Part shown: positions 1-7,510 of the stretch, one piece after another
How the letters are laid out: every line of letters starts with the position of its first letter
Numbering within the stretch: position 1 is the first letter of the stretch
DNA from: Halobacillus sp. Marseille-Q1614
GTDB lineage: Bacteria > Bacillota > Bacilli > Bacillales > Halobacillaceae
Direction: 5' to 3'
Length of the DNA: 64,000 nt
NCBI RefSeq assembly: GCF_902809865.1
Contig: NZ_CADDWH010000001.1
Span: 1,984,001-2,048,000 of the forward strand
Notes under the pieces: model-generated
What the model was told of the DNA's origin: nothing
The model's database searches: none
The model's input: the letters and a program-made list of their open reading frames with translations, nothing else
Position numbers and translations under genes: made by a program

Positions 1-351
1 GCCCAGAGTATCTTTTATGATCCATACGGATGGAAAAAACGGACCATAGGAGCGTACATTTCTCCTTATTCACACCAACCAATTATTGACCCGGTCGACT
101 ATTTAAACGAAAAGAAAAGCGAATGGCGTCATTCAGCAACAAATGAACCACAATTCGCTTCATTTCAGGAATTATATAATGGTGCTTTAAAGGAAGCCGC
201 TCCATTAGTAGAAGAGATCCTTTCTTACTGGAGTTCACCCAGTGATAATGAGTGGGAGAAGATTAAATGCCTGGTGAAAAACGATTCCTATGACACCGGC
301 AAGCCTTTATCGCTTCAATTAAAAAATGTTTATTCTAATCCTATCGTCTAA
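1..351 (+). CDS. C-terminal part of an unrecognised protein
   Basis: An open frame runs from the first base of the window to a TAA at 349-351, giving 116 residues without an internal methionine start that has a ribosome binding site, so the gene begins upstream of the window. The visible part is hydrophilic, contains no membrane segment, and carries aromatic-rich stretches such as SIFYDPYGWKK and IGAYISPYSHQPI. It ends only a few bases before the end of the convergent transporter gene, which is transcribed toward it. I do not recognise the family and no catalytic motif is visible. That it is coding rests on the long uninterrupted frame, normal amino-acid composition and convergent packing. 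Confidence 0.6.
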   Translation, partial: AQSIFYDPYGWKKRTIGAYISPYSHQPIIDPVDYLNEKKSEWRHSATNEPQFASFQELYNGALKEAAPLVEEILSYWSSPSDNEWEKIKCLVKNDSYDTGKPLSLQLKNVYSNPIV

Positions 352-355
352 ACCC

Positions 356-1651
356 TCACGTCTCAACTGTAGTTTCATGAAGCGGATTGGTTTGCTCCTT
401 AGCTTGCCTCTCCCCTTCTTCTACATTCACAAACTTCAGCAGTACAATTCCTGCGATAAAAAAGACGAGCAGCGACAAAATGCCCAGCCTGCTTGAGCCG
501 GTTAACTGGCCAACAAGGGCGAAGATAAACGGACCGAAAATAGCTGAGAACTTTGCAGATATGCCATAAAAGCCAAAATACTCTGCGTGCCTGTCATTTG
601 GTACCATTCTCCCAAATATCGAACGGCTGAGCGACTGGGCTCCGCCTTGAACGATGCCGACACATATCGCCAGCATGTAAAAATGGAAAGCCGACGTCAT
701 AAAATACCCGAGTCCTATAATAGCCAAATATACATACAAGGATATAGTCAATGCTTTCTTTGCGGATATTTTCCCTGCCAGAAAGCCAAAGAAAAACGTA
801 CATGGAATTCCAACGAACTGAGTAATCAGAAGAGCTAAAATCAATGACGAGCTGTCGATGCCAATATCGCGGCCGTAGATAGTAGCCATTTTTATAATGG
901 TCGAGATCCCATCATTAAACAGCCAGAAGGCCAACAGGAATAACAGTAAATGTTTAAATTGCCGGATTTCTTTAAAAGTCTGCTTCACCCTCGTAAAGCC
1001 TATGGACGGATAAGATTTCGTCCGGACAGGATTTTGTTTCTTTACTTCTATTATATTTTTAAATAAAGGAATGGAGAAAATCAGCCACCATACGCCAACT
1101 GAAACAAAAGCGAGCCTGGTCCCTGCTAAAGTATCAGGAAGGCCAAACCATTCATATTTCATGATCATCAGCAAATTAACCGCGAGCAAAAGGCCTCCCC
1201 CAATATAACCGAAAGCAAATCCCCACGAGGAAACCTTATCAATTGATTTATGGTCAGCTACTTCTGGCAGAAAAGCATCATAGAAAACGTTTCCCCCGGA
1301 AAAACCTATTGTTCCGATGATGAGGAGGAGAGAAGCCAGCAGGTAATCGCCATCCCCTACAAAAACGAGAAAAACACTCGCCAGCATGCCCAGAAAAGCG
1401 AAAAACATAAGGAATTTCTTCTTAGACGAAGTATAGTCGCTTATTGCTCCAAGCACAGGAGCCAGCACGGCTACAAGCAGAACAGCAATCGATTGAGAGT
1501 AGCCCCAGTAGCTGGCTGCTAATGATTGATCTACCCCTTTGGCAGCTACGTCGTAATAAAATACGGGAAGTACTGCTGCCATAATCGTTGTAGCAAAAGC
1601 TGAGTTTCCAAAGTCGTACAATACCCAGCTCATAACCGGTTTCTTTTTCAT
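356..1651 (-). CDS. MFS transporter of the UMF1 / Atg22-like family
   Basis: A 431-residue inner-membrane protein with about twelve hydrophobic segments. The N-terminus (SWVLYDFGNSAFATTI) is the hallmark of the UMF1 group of major facilitator proteins, related to fungal Atg22 and to Bacillus YxiO. The substrate of bacterial members is unknown; amino acid or metabolite export is only a guess by analogy. The loop between helices 2 and 3 carries SDYTSSKKK, in the position of the MFS loop motif. The C-terminal 20 residues are hydrophilic and cytoplasmic. It stands alone: the divergent gene starts about 110 bases away and the convergent partial gene abuts its 3' end, with no clear terminator between them. 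Confidence 0.85.
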   Translation of the reverse strand: MKKKPVMSWVLYDFGNSAFATTIMAAVLPVFYYDVAAKGVDQSLAASYWGYSQSIAVLLVAVLAPVLGAISDYTSSKKKFLMFFAFLGMLASVFLVFVGDGDYLLASLLLIIGTIGFSGGNVFYDAFLPEVADHKSIDKVSSWGFAFGYIGGGLLLAVNLLMIMKYEWFGLPDTLAGTRLAFVSVGVWWLIFSIPLFKNIIEVKKQNPVRTKSYPSIGFTRVKQTFKEIRQFKHLLLFLLAFWLFNDGISTIIKMATIYGRDIGIDSSSLILALLITQFVGIPCTFFFGFLAGKISAKKALTISLYVYLAIIGLGYFMTSAFHFYMLAICVGIVQGGAQSLSRSIFGRMVPNDRHAEYFGFYGISAKFSAIFGPFIFALVGQLTGSSRLGILSLLVFFIAGIVLLKFVNVEEGERQAKEQTNPLHETTVET

Positions 1652-1758
1652 AACCTTCCCCCATCCTCATAATGCTCTGTCTTATGTTAAGCTTAGCAAA
1701 AGAAAGAGTAAAATAGTTTGAATTTTATAATATTTTTTATGAGATAAGGAGTAGTTTT

Positions 1759-2379
1759 ATGAAAATTGCTGTATTTGGAGCTACCGGAAGAGTAGGATCT
1801 CGTGTTACCCAATTAGCCTTAGAGGATGGACATCACGTTCAGTCCTTAGTAAGAGACCTTAGTAAATCAGAAACAATAATCCCCGGTGCTCGCCTTATTG
1901 CAGGAGATGCTGCCGATCAAGAAGCTGTAAGACAGACATTAGAAGGCTGTGATCTTGTGTTCAGCGCGTTAAGTACAGATAAAGCATATACGCTGACAGA
2001 ATCTATTCCTCTTATTATCGAGCAAATGAGAGCTCTTGAGATTCCCCGTATCGTTACAATTGGAACCGCTGGAATCTTAAACAGCCGCTTTGAAGAAGGG
2101 AAATTCCGCTTTCAGACAAGTGAATCCAAACGCCGGTCTACGTTCGCTGCAGAAGAGCATGCGAAAGTCTATTCATTACTTAAGGAGAGCCCTTTAGACT
2201 GGACGATCATCTGTCCGACCTATTTACCGGATGGAGAGTCACAAGGTCCAGTGCGCTATGAAGAAAACTTATTACCTGAGGGCGGGAAGAAGATTACGGT
2301 GGAAGACACGGCTCAATTTGCTTACGGTGAACTCATCAGCCAAAGGTTTCTCAATACGAGAGTCGGCATTTCTTACTAA
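1759..2379 (+). CDS. NAD(P)H-binding oxidoreductase, atypical short-chain dehydrogenase
   Basis: A soluble 206-residue protein with a Rossmann fold. The dinucleotide-binding glycine motif GATGRVG is at residues 7-13 and is followed by the beta-2 region ending in VRDLSK, typical of NAD(P)H-binding family proteins such as Bacillus YwnB. DWTIICPTYLPDG near residue 155 is the strand that lines the substrate side. There is no Tyr-x-x-x-Lys catalytic pair, as usual for this atypical group, so the reaction cannot be named. A GATAAGGAG ribosome binding site lies before the ATG. Transcription ends at the shared terminator with the convergent carboxypeptidase gene. Confidence 0.8.
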   Translation: MKIAVFGATGRVGSRVTQLALEDGHHVQSLVRDLSKSETIIPGARLIAGDAADQEAVRQTLEGCDLVFSALSTDKAYTLTESIPLIIEQMRALEIPRIVTIGTAGILNSRFEEGKFRFQTSESKRRSTFAAEEHAKVYSLLKESPLDWTIICPTYLPDGESQGPVRYEENLLPEGGKKITVEDTAQFAYGELISQRFLNTRVGISY

Positions 2380-2415
2380 AAAGTTTACCTAAAAAACCAA
2401 ATAGCAGAGTCATTA

Positions 2416-2448
2416 AAAAAAGAAGCCTCCTTTATGGAGACTTCTTTT
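2416..2448. terminator. Bidirectional intrinsic terminator
   Basis: AAAAGAAGCCTCC pairs with GGAGACTTCTTTT around a 4-base loop, with a single mismatch, and both flanks are A/T runs. It separates the convergent oxidoreductase (plus) and carboxypeptidase (minus) genes and can serve both. Confidence 0.8.
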
Positions 2449-3268
2449 AATTTTCATAAAAACCGAAGAACTCTTCTAAGGTTCCGCCGCTTTCATGAAT
2501 TTCAGTGGAAAGGCCTTTGCCCACATAACGCAAATGCCACGGCTCATATTCATATCCTGTAATATCTTTTGTACCCTCTAAATATCGGACAACAAATCCG
2601 TATTCATGAGCATGGTCTTCGAGCCATTTTCCTTCTTTAGTTTCTATAAAGGACTGTTCAAGCTTAAAAGACATCTCCGGCGAGGTGACATCCATTGCAA
2701 GGCCAGTCTGGTGCTCACTTGTACCAGGACGGGCGGAAAATTTATCGGCTTCTTCCTGCCCGCGCTGTTTTACATTATTTTCGTAAATACTTTTTTGCCT
2801 TTCGTAAGAACGGAACCCGGAAGCTGCATATAGTTCAAGTCCTGCATTCTCTGCACCCTTAAACAGCTCTTCTAAAGCTTCAGCAGCTTCAGGCTGCAAA
2901 TATTTTTTTGGATGATCCCCTTCAAATGGAAAAGGAACGTCAGGGATCACTAATTCTTCAGGTTCATAACCTACAGGCAGCTTTCTTTGTTTATTAACAA
3001 CTACTTCTTTTACGTTTGGATTGTCTATGATGGTCAGTCCATCTTTATCTACTTCTTCATCTAATTGCTGAGCATAAGCATAGCTTGCTTCTTCTTTCGC
3101 ATCCTGCTTATCTTGCGGCTGTTTCTCTTCTGCTGGTGCTTCCTTTTGTTCTGATGAAGATTTTTCTTCTGAATTTTCCTGCTGATTCGTCCACTCATCG
3201 AGTGAACAAGCGGATAAGAATAGGATGAGGCTTATACATAATAGGGATATAATTTCTCTTGATCGCAT
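2447..3268 (-). CDS. D-alanyl-D-alanine carboxypeptidase lipoprotein (VanY / peptidase M15B)
   Basis: A peptidoglycan peptidase that trims stem peptides on the outer face of the membrane. The N-terminus is a lipoprotein signal with lipobox LSAC, followed by a linker of about 40 residues rich in Glu, Lys and Gln. The catalytic domain shows the M15B zinc motifs in order: SGFRSYERQ, then SxHxxGxAxD as SEHQTGLAMDV, then EPWHLRYVG with the final zinc-binding His. It resembles LdcB/YodJ-type enzymes, so L,D-carboxypeptidase activity is possible. An ATG three codons further upstream (3277) sits one base from the AGGAAGG ribosome site; the ATG at 3268 has 10-base spacing and is the better start. Confidence 0.88.
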   Translation of the reverse strand: MRSREIISLLCISLILFLSACSLDEWTNQQENSEEKSSSEQKEAPAEEKQPQDKQDAKEEASYAYAQQLDEEVDKDGLTIIDNPNVKEVVVNKQRKLPVGYEPEELVIPDVPFPFEGDHPKKYLQPEAAEALEELFKGAENAGLELYAASGFRSYERQKSIYENNVKQRGQEEADKFSARPGTSEHQTGLAMDVTSPEMSFKLEQSFIETKEGKWLEDHAHEYGFVVRYLEGTKDITGYEYEPWHLRYVGKGLSTEIHESGGTLEEFFGFYEN

Positions 3269-3336
3269 GCCATACATACCTTCCTGAAAGTTCTTGTTGT
3301 ATCACTATAACATTGTTCAATTTATAATGTACATAA

Positions 3337-3369
3337 AAAAAAGTGCCATTTTACGAATGGCACTTTTGC
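3337..3369 (-). terminator. Intrinsic terminator of the IDEAL-domain gene
   Basis: A perfect 12-base stem, AAAGTGCCATTC-type with its complement AATGGCACTTTT and a short loop, is followed on the minus strand by a run of T (the A run at 3334-3342). It lies just after the stop of the 3374-3616 gene. Confidence 0.8.
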
Positions 3370-3373
3370 TTTA

Positions 3374-3616
3374 TTACTCCCACGTATAGGGCTGATATTT
3401 TGTACTTAACCGTTGAAACTCTTCACGGTCGTTATTTTCAATTGCCATATTGATTTCTTTATCTAAACGTTCCTTATTAAACTGATAGCTTAATTCATCC
3501 ATAAACAATCTTGAGGCCAACTTAATTCCAAAGGACAATTCTCTTTTAGCAGTAATTTCACGATTTCTAAAGCCAGGATCTCGACGCAGAACATATACGA
3601 GCTTTTGCTTTCTCAT
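3374..3616 (-). CDS. Small IDEAL-domain protein
   Basis: An 80-residue basic N-terminal region followed by a C-terminal helical segment LDKEINMAIENNDREEFQRL, which fits the short IDEAL domain found in several small Bacillaceae proteins and in the ComK regulator region of YpiB-like proteins. The role of stand-alone members is unknown; it is thought to mediate protein contact. The open frame extends to 3661, but an AGGGGG ribosome site seven bases before the ATG at 3616 marks MRKQKLVYV as the real start. It is a single-gene unit with its own terminator. Confidence 0.7.
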   Translation of the reverse strand: MRKQKLVYVLRRDPGFRNREITAKRELSFGIKLASRLFMDELSYQFNKERLDKEINMAIENNDREEFQRLSTKYQPYTWE

Positions 3617-3884
3617 GAGAATACCCCCTAATTGCTTTTTTTCATTATGCAGGATTTCCAAGCATTACGCAACAATATTCTGAATATTTAGTTATATAAT
3701 TCCCTAATATTTTTGTTCTAAACCTTGGTATCACTGGTTTTCCACGGATAAAAATTTTTATATCCTTTTCCAGATTTCAGCTTCTCAGATAGGAATTCGC
3801 TCCCTTTTGAAGCCTGCGAAGTGTTATCTATCTTCTCTATCAAACCAGCTGATCCATATTAATCTCACCGTACTTTACGAAAAA

Positions 3885-3912
3885 AAAAGACCCCGCACCC
3901 GGGATCTTTTAA
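3885..3912 (-). terminator. Intrinsic terminator of the WrbA-type gene
   Basis: On the minus strand AAAGATCCC pairs with GGGGTCTTT (one G-T pair) across a short GC-rich loop and is followed by an eight-base T run, just past the stop codon at 3917. Confidence 0.8.
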
Positions 3913-3916
3913 AAAT

Positions 3917-4525
3917 TTAGCCGTTGGCAATTTTACCTGCTACTTCCAGCGTACGGTTGACTTGATGGCGAACCGCCTCTTCTATATCTTCCTTCATATT
4001 TCCTTCTCCATCGACACTCACACTAGTTCCGTACGGATTGCCTCCTGCAGAGAAGATAGAGTTATCGGAATAACCAGGAGCGGCGATAATTGCTCCCCAG
4101 TGGAACATGCTGGTATAGAGACTTAACAAAGTAGCTTCCTGTCCTCCGTGAGGGTTCTGAGCAGATGTCATCGCACTGACCACTTTATTCACAAGCTTGC
4201 CCTGCGCCCATAGTCCGCCGGCCTGGTCAATGAATTGTTTCGTTTGCGCCGGCAATGTACCGAACCTGGTCGGAGAACTAAAGATAATTGCATCTGCCCA
4301 GTCTAAATCGTTTATTTGTGCTTCAGGTACTTTATCTTTGGTAGCTAAGTAGTGGTCTTTCCAGGCAGCGTTTTGTTCAATCGCTGACATCGGGGCAAGC
4401 TCAGGAACCCGCACTACTTTCACTTCGGCTCCCTTCTGCTTTGCCGCATCCTCAGCCCATTGAGCCATCTTATAGTTTGTCCCTGTCGAACTGTAATAAA
4501 TAATCGCTAGCTTTACATTTGCCAT
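3917..4525 (-). CDS. wrbA: NAD(P)H:quinone oxidoreductase, WrbA type
   Basis: A 202-residue flavodoxin-fold enzyme that reduces quinones by two electrons, limiting redox cycling. The FMN phosphate-binding loop YSSTGTNYKMA is at residues 11-21, the isoalloxazine-binding loop FSSPTRFGTLPAQ near 80, and the C-terminal section HWGAIIAAPGY...GGNPYG is characteristic of the WrbA / type IV quinone reductase family and close to its usual length of about 200. It forms a single-gene unit with its own terminator; the upstream region carries a GGAGTGT ribosome site. The substrate is inferred from the family. Confidence 0.9.
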   Translation of the reverse strand: MANVKLAIIYYSSTGTNYKMAQWAEDAAKQKGAEVKVVRVPELAPMSAIEQNAAWKDHYLATKDKVPEAQINDLDWADAIIFSSPTRFGTLPAQTKQFIDQAGGLWAQGKLVNKVVSAMTSAQNPHGGQEATLLSLYTSMFHWGAIIAAPGYSDNSIFSAGGNPYGTSVSVDGEGNMKEDIEEAVRHQVNRTLEVAGKIANG

Positions 4526-4682
4526 TCATAAACACTCCTTAAGTATAAAGTTATTCCCTTAGTCTAACCTGACTGACAATAGCTGATTCAATTATAAACA
4601 TACCCTTAACCTGTATACCTCAAACTAAAGAGTTTTTAATTCGAGATAAAAAGGCGAGAAAAAGACCTGCGAAGAGGCCGTT

Positions 4683-4898
4683 TCATCCTACTAAATCCAT
4701 TGAAGCTGGATATGTCCAGTAACAGTTCTGCCACCTTTGCTCTACTGCCAGCTCTTCAAAAGTAAGAGCACGGCTGTTGTAAAAATGAATAAGGGCTTCT
4801 TCCACCGTTTCTGTTTCGGGATCATACTTCACATTAAGTGTCTTGGAAAATTTCATCCCTTTAATGACACCTTCAATAACGATTTTCTCCTCAATCAT
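4683..4898 (-). CDS. Small hypothetical protein, 71 residues
   Basis: I do not recognise this family. The frame opens with an ATG preceded by GAGGGGAAATAATT, a good ribosome binding site. The protein is acidic and soluble: an N-terminal beta-rich stretch (EKIVIEGVIKGMKFSKTL), a central helix-like part (VEEALIHFYNSRALTFEELAVEQ) and a short aromatic end (WQNCYWTYPASM). No signal peptide or membrane segment is present. It stands alone between the wrbA-type gene and the divergent cation transporter gene. Confidence 0.55.
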   Translation of the reverse strand: MIEEKIVIEGVIKGMKFSKTLNVKYDPETETVEEALIHFYNSRALTFEELAVEQRWQNCYWTYPASMDLVG

Positions 4899-4980
4899 AA
4901 TTATTTCCCCTCTCTGGTCAATAATAATGAAGACAATTTACTTATATCTACCCCAGTCATTGAAGAATTAACCCTTCGAA

Positions 4981-5043
4981 AGTTGAGTAAGCTCAACTAA
5001 GCTACCCGCCTACAAGGGATATGTATAAGGTTAGCTTTTTTTC
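4981..5043 (+). other. Possible structured leader or operator before the cation transporter gene
   Basis: A perfect inverted repeat AGTTGAG-TAAG-CTCAACT at 4981-4998 is followed at once by AAGCTA (4999-5004) that can pair with TAGCTT at 5032-5037, just before seven T. No gene on the plus strand ends here, so this could be an attenuator or operator for the transporter gene 70 bases downstream. I found no match to a known metal riboswitch, and no convincing promoter upstream. Confidence 0.25.
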
Positions 5044-5110
5044 TCTAGACCCACTCAGTTACAATCTGATAAGCTATACCGTGCTATAAACTAGGAGCGG
5101 AGGAGATTAC

Positions 5111-5980
5111 ATGGGCGAAATGGAAAATTTAAAGCGGGGTGAGAGAGGTGCCTGGGTCAGTATTATTGCCTATTTAATACTAGCTTCAGTTAAGCTGATC
5201 ATTGCCTCTGCCGGCGGTTCTGAAGCCTTACGGGCAGATGGGCTGAACAATGCGACGGACATCATCGCCTCTGTTGCCGTTTTGATCGGCTTAAAAATCT
5301 CTAGAAAGCCTCCTGATGAAGATCACCACTATGGTCATTTTCGCGCCGAAATCATTGCTTCATTAATTGCTGCTTTTATTATGTTTGTGATCGGCTTAGA
5401 AGTTTTAGGGGCTACTTTTTCAAATATCATTCAGCAGAAAGCCAGCGAACCATCTTTAATCACCGGCTGGACAGCTTTGTCAGCAGCTGCTTTTATGTAC
5501 GGCGTCTATCGTTATAATTTGAATTTATCTCAGAAGGTTAATAGTAAGGCCCTCCAGGCGGCAGCTCAGGATAACAGGTCCGATGCTTTAGTCAGTGTTG
5601 GAGCGGCAGTAGGGATTTTCGGGGCCCAGTTCGGTATCTACTGGCTTGATCCTCTGGCAGGCTTTATTGTCGGCCTAATTATTTGTAAGACAGCGTGGGA
5701 TATCTTTAAGGATGCCACCCACCATTTAACCGATGGATTCGATGAAGAAGAGATTGAAGAAATTCGAGAATTGATTGAAGCCCATCCCGAAGTCATGGCT
5801 GTTAAAGACGTAAAGGGCCGACTGCAAGGGAACAGAGCACTTATTGAAGCAACGATCCATGTGAATCCTAAGATCACCATTCAGGCCGGCCATAACATTA
5901 CGGATGAAGTGGAGATTATATTAGAAAATAAATTAAATATTCGTTACGCTCATATTCACATTGAGCCTTTCGAAAAATAA
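5111..5980 (+). CDS. Cation diffusion facilitator (Mn/Zn/Fe efflux) transporter
   Basis: A 289-residue CDF antiporter that exports divalent metal ions from the cytoplasm against protons. Six hydrophobic segments span residues 15-190. The metal site is visible as RADGLNN in helix 2 (Asp43 and Asn47) and DNRSD in helix 5 (Asp153, Asp157). HHYGHFRAE in the loop after helix 2 is a family signature, and the C-terminal 90 residues form the cytoplasmic dimerisation domain ending IHIEPFEK. It resembles the MneP/MneS group, so manganese is a likely substrate, but helix 2 carries N rather than a second D and the ion cannot be fixed from sequence. GGAGCGGAGGAG precedes the ATG. Its terminator is split by an insertion sequence. 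Confidence 0.88.
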   Translation: MGEMENLKRGERGAWVSIIAYLILASVKLIIASAGGSEALRADGLNNATDIIASVAVLIGLKISRKPPDEDHHYGHFRAEIIASLIAAFIMFVIGLEVLGATFSNIIQQKASEPSLITGWTALSAAAFMYGVYRYNLNLSQKVNSKALQAAAQDNRSDALVSVGAAVGIFGAQFGIYWLDPLAGFIVGLIICKTAWDIFKDATHHLTDGFDEEEIEEIRELIEAHPEVMAVKDVKGRLQGNRALIEATIHVNPKITIQAGHNITDEVEIILENKLNIRYAHIHIEPFEK

Positions 5981-5991
5981 AAGAGCAGCTG
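5980..5991 (+). terminator. 5' arm of a terminator split by an insertion sequence
   Basis: AAAGAGCAGCTG starts at the last base of the transporter stop codon. Its exact complement with a T run (CAGCTGCTCTTTTT) is at 7487-7500. Removing the insertion sequence and one AAG target copy restores a 12-base-pair hairpin with a 17-base loop between the convergent transporter and acetyltransferase genes. Confidence 0.8.
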
Positions 5992-6002
5992 AAGGGTAGT
6001 GC

Positions 6003-6046
6003 ACCCCAGAAGTTAGAGTTAATAATCTAACTTCCGGGGTGTTTTT
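6003..6046 (+). terminator. Hairpin at the left end of the insertion sequence
   Basis: ACCCCAGAAGTTAGA pairs with TCTAACTTCCGGGGT (one mismatch) over a short AT loop and is followed by TTTTT. It can act as an intrinsic terminator for transcripts entering from the host gene. Its 3' arm also contains the GGGGTG that serves as ribosome binding site for orfA, so read-through RNA would hide the start. Protection of this kind is known from several insertion sequences. Confidence 0.75.
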
Positions 6047-6048
6047 GT

Positions 6049-6612
6049 ATGTCAAAGTATAGTGAGAAATTTAAATTACAGGTGGTAACGGAGTACTTCC
6101 AAGGTCATCTAGGGTACGCTTTATTAGCTAAGAAGTACTCGATCCCTAGTGATGTTCAAATTTTACGCTGGGTTCGTGCTTATCAAGCCTTCGGAGAAGA
6201 AGGTTTAAAAAGGAAGCATTCGAAACAAGTCTACCCTGTCCAATTCAAGCTGGATGTATTAAACTTTATGAAACAGACAGGCGCTTCTCATCAGGAGACT
6301 GCGATTGCCTTCCAATTGAACAACCCTGCGTTAATTGCGAACTGGTCCAACATTTTTCGGAAGGAAGGGATCGGAGGCCTCCAAGAAAAAGCGAAAGGAC
6401 GGCCCTCTATGTCAAAAAATCATAAGAAAAAGTCAACCAAATCAGATAAAGAATTAACTCGTGAAGAACAATTAGAACGTGAAAATGAACTCCTACGTGT
6501 AGAGAATTCCTATCTAAAAAAGTTAAAAGCTTTTCAGGAGAATCCGAATGCCTATCTCGAAAAGCACAAACAGCGCTGGTATTCGAACTCAAAAAAGAAG
6601 GATTCAAATTAA
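6049..6612 (+). CDS. IS3-family transposase OrfA (DNA-binding subunit)
   Basis: A 187-residue protein with two helix-turn-helix units (around residues 5-50 and 65-115) that recognise the ends of the element, then a Lys-rich linker and a leucine-zipper-like coiled coil REEQLERENELLRVENSYLK for multimerisation. It overlaps the upstream end of the OrfB reading frame, which is in the -1 phase. The codons TCA AAA AAG at 6589-6597 form the A-AAA-AAG slippery heptamer that gives the OrfAB fusion by programmed frameshifting. OrfA alone normally acts as a regulator of transposition. Confidence 0.93.
   Translation: MSKYSEKFKLQVVTEYFQGHLGYALLAKKYSIPSDVQILRWVRAYQAFGEEGLKRKHSKQVYPVQFKLDVLNFMKQTGASHQETAIAFQLNNPALIANWSNIFRKEGIGGLQEKAKGRPSMSKNHKKKSTKSDKELTREEQLERENELLRVENSYLKKLKAFQENPNAYLEKHKQRWYSNSKKKDSN
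6591..6597 (+). promoter_or_regulatory. Programmed -1 frameshift site (A-AAA-AAG)
   Basis: The heptamer is in the correct phase of orfA (tcA AAA AAG). After slipping back one base, the frame continues as Glu-Gly-Phe-Lys-Leu-Lys-Asp straight into the OrfB domain, with no stop between. This is the classical signal of IS3 elements. Confidence 0.85.
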
Positions 6613-6629
6613 AAGATGCCTTACGAAGA

Positions 6630-7439
6630 GTGGACATTCCTGAAGCCACTTATCATTACCAGAGAAAGCAGTTCAAGAAGGAAGATCCGAATAAAGAGTG
6701 GAAAGAAATGATTACGAACCTCTTCCATAAGCACAACGGAACCTATGGCTATCGCCGCATTTCCTTCGAACTTAGAAACCAGGGGTATATCATCAACCAT
6801 AAAAAAGTTCAACGGATCATGAGTACGCTCGGATTGAAATGTGAAAAATTCACCCGTAAATCCAGGTATAAATCGTACAAAGGTACGGTCGGGAAAGTGG
6901 CTCATAATCGATTAAAACGCAGATTCCATACGCCCATTCGGCTCCAAAAATTAGTCACAGATGTGACGGAATTCAAATGTGCAGGAAATGAGAAACTTTA
7001 TTTAAGTCCGATTATGGACTTATTCAACGGAGAAGTTGTCTCTTTTGGCATTTCCAAACGGCCAACCCTGAACTTTGTTTTAAAGCCGTTGAAGGAAGCG
7101 TTGGATACCATTCAAACGGAAGCCGAATACCGGACAACCATCCACTCCGATCAAGGCTGGCATTATCAACACAACACGTGGGTGAAAACATTAAAGAAAC
7201 ATCAAATCTTTCAAAGTATGTCCAGGAAAGCAAACTGCGCAGATAATGCGGCCATGGAGAATTTTTTCGGGATCCTCAAACAAGAAATGTATTACGGAGA
7301 AGAAGTGGTTTCTTATGAAGCGCTTAAAAGAAAGCTCGAGGTCTACGTGGACTACTATAATCATGAACGCGTAAAAGCAAAATTGGCTGGTTTAAGTCCC
7401 ATACAATACCGAACTCAAACCAGCCAATCAGCTGCATAA
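6630..7439 (+). CDS. IS3-family transposase OrfB (DDE integrase domain)
   Basis: The catalytic domain of the transposase, 269 residues from the first ATG, but most probably made as an OrfAB fusion entered through the frameshift at 6591-6597, which adds 11 codons before this ATG. An HTH_21-like segment (MITNLFHKHNGTYGYRRIS) comes first, then the rve-type integrase core. The DDE triad is visible: Asp in VTDVTEF, Asp in TIHSDQGWHY, and Glu in MENFFGILKQE, 35 residues later in the usual spacing. The C-terminal sequence YYNHERVKAKLAGLSPIQYR is typical of the IS150 group. The frame is full length and uninterrupted. Confidence 0.95.
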   Translation: MDIPEATYHYQRKQFKKEDPNKEWKEMITNLFHKHNGTYGYRRISFELRNQGYIINHKKVQRIMSTLGLKCEKFTRKSRYKSYKGTVGKVAHNRLKRRFHTPIRLQKLVTDVTEFKCAGNEKLYLSPIMDLFNGEVVSFGISKRPTLNFVLKPLKEALDTIQTEAEYRTTIHSDQGWHYQHNTWVKTLKKHQIFQSMSRKANCADNAAMENFFGILKQEMYYGEEVVSYEALKRKLEVYVDYYNHERVKAKLAGLSPIQYRTQTSQSAA

Positions 7440-7486
7440 TAAAAACTCTAACTTTTAGGGGTCACTACCAAGAGGAAGAGTCTCTG

Positions 7487-7500
7487 CAGCTGCTCTTTTT
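7487..7500 (+). terminator. 3' arm and T tract of the split terminator
   Basis: CAGCTGCTC followed by TTTTT is the partner of the arm at 5980-5991. With the insertion sequence in between, the two arms are about 1.5 kb apart and cannot fold co-transcriptionally as the original compact hairpin. Confidence 0.75.
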
Positions 7501-7510
7501 ATAAGATCAT

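Larger units (their letters stand above)
5995..7469 (+). mobile_element. Intact IS3-family (IS150 group) insertion sequence, 1475 bp
   Basis: The element is bounded by imperfect terminal inverted repeats: GGTAGTG at 5995 against CACTACC ending at 7469, continuing inward to AAGTTAGAG on both sides, so that 20 of 24 positions match. It is flanked by a 3-base direct repeat AAG (5992-5994 and 7470-7472), the usual target duplication length for this group. Inside are orfA with helix-turn-helix domains, an A-AAA-AAG slippery heptamer, and orfB with the DDE integrase. Nothing is truncated, so the element looks active or recently active. An extra hairpin near the left end overlaps the translation start of orfA. 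Confidence 0.95.
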
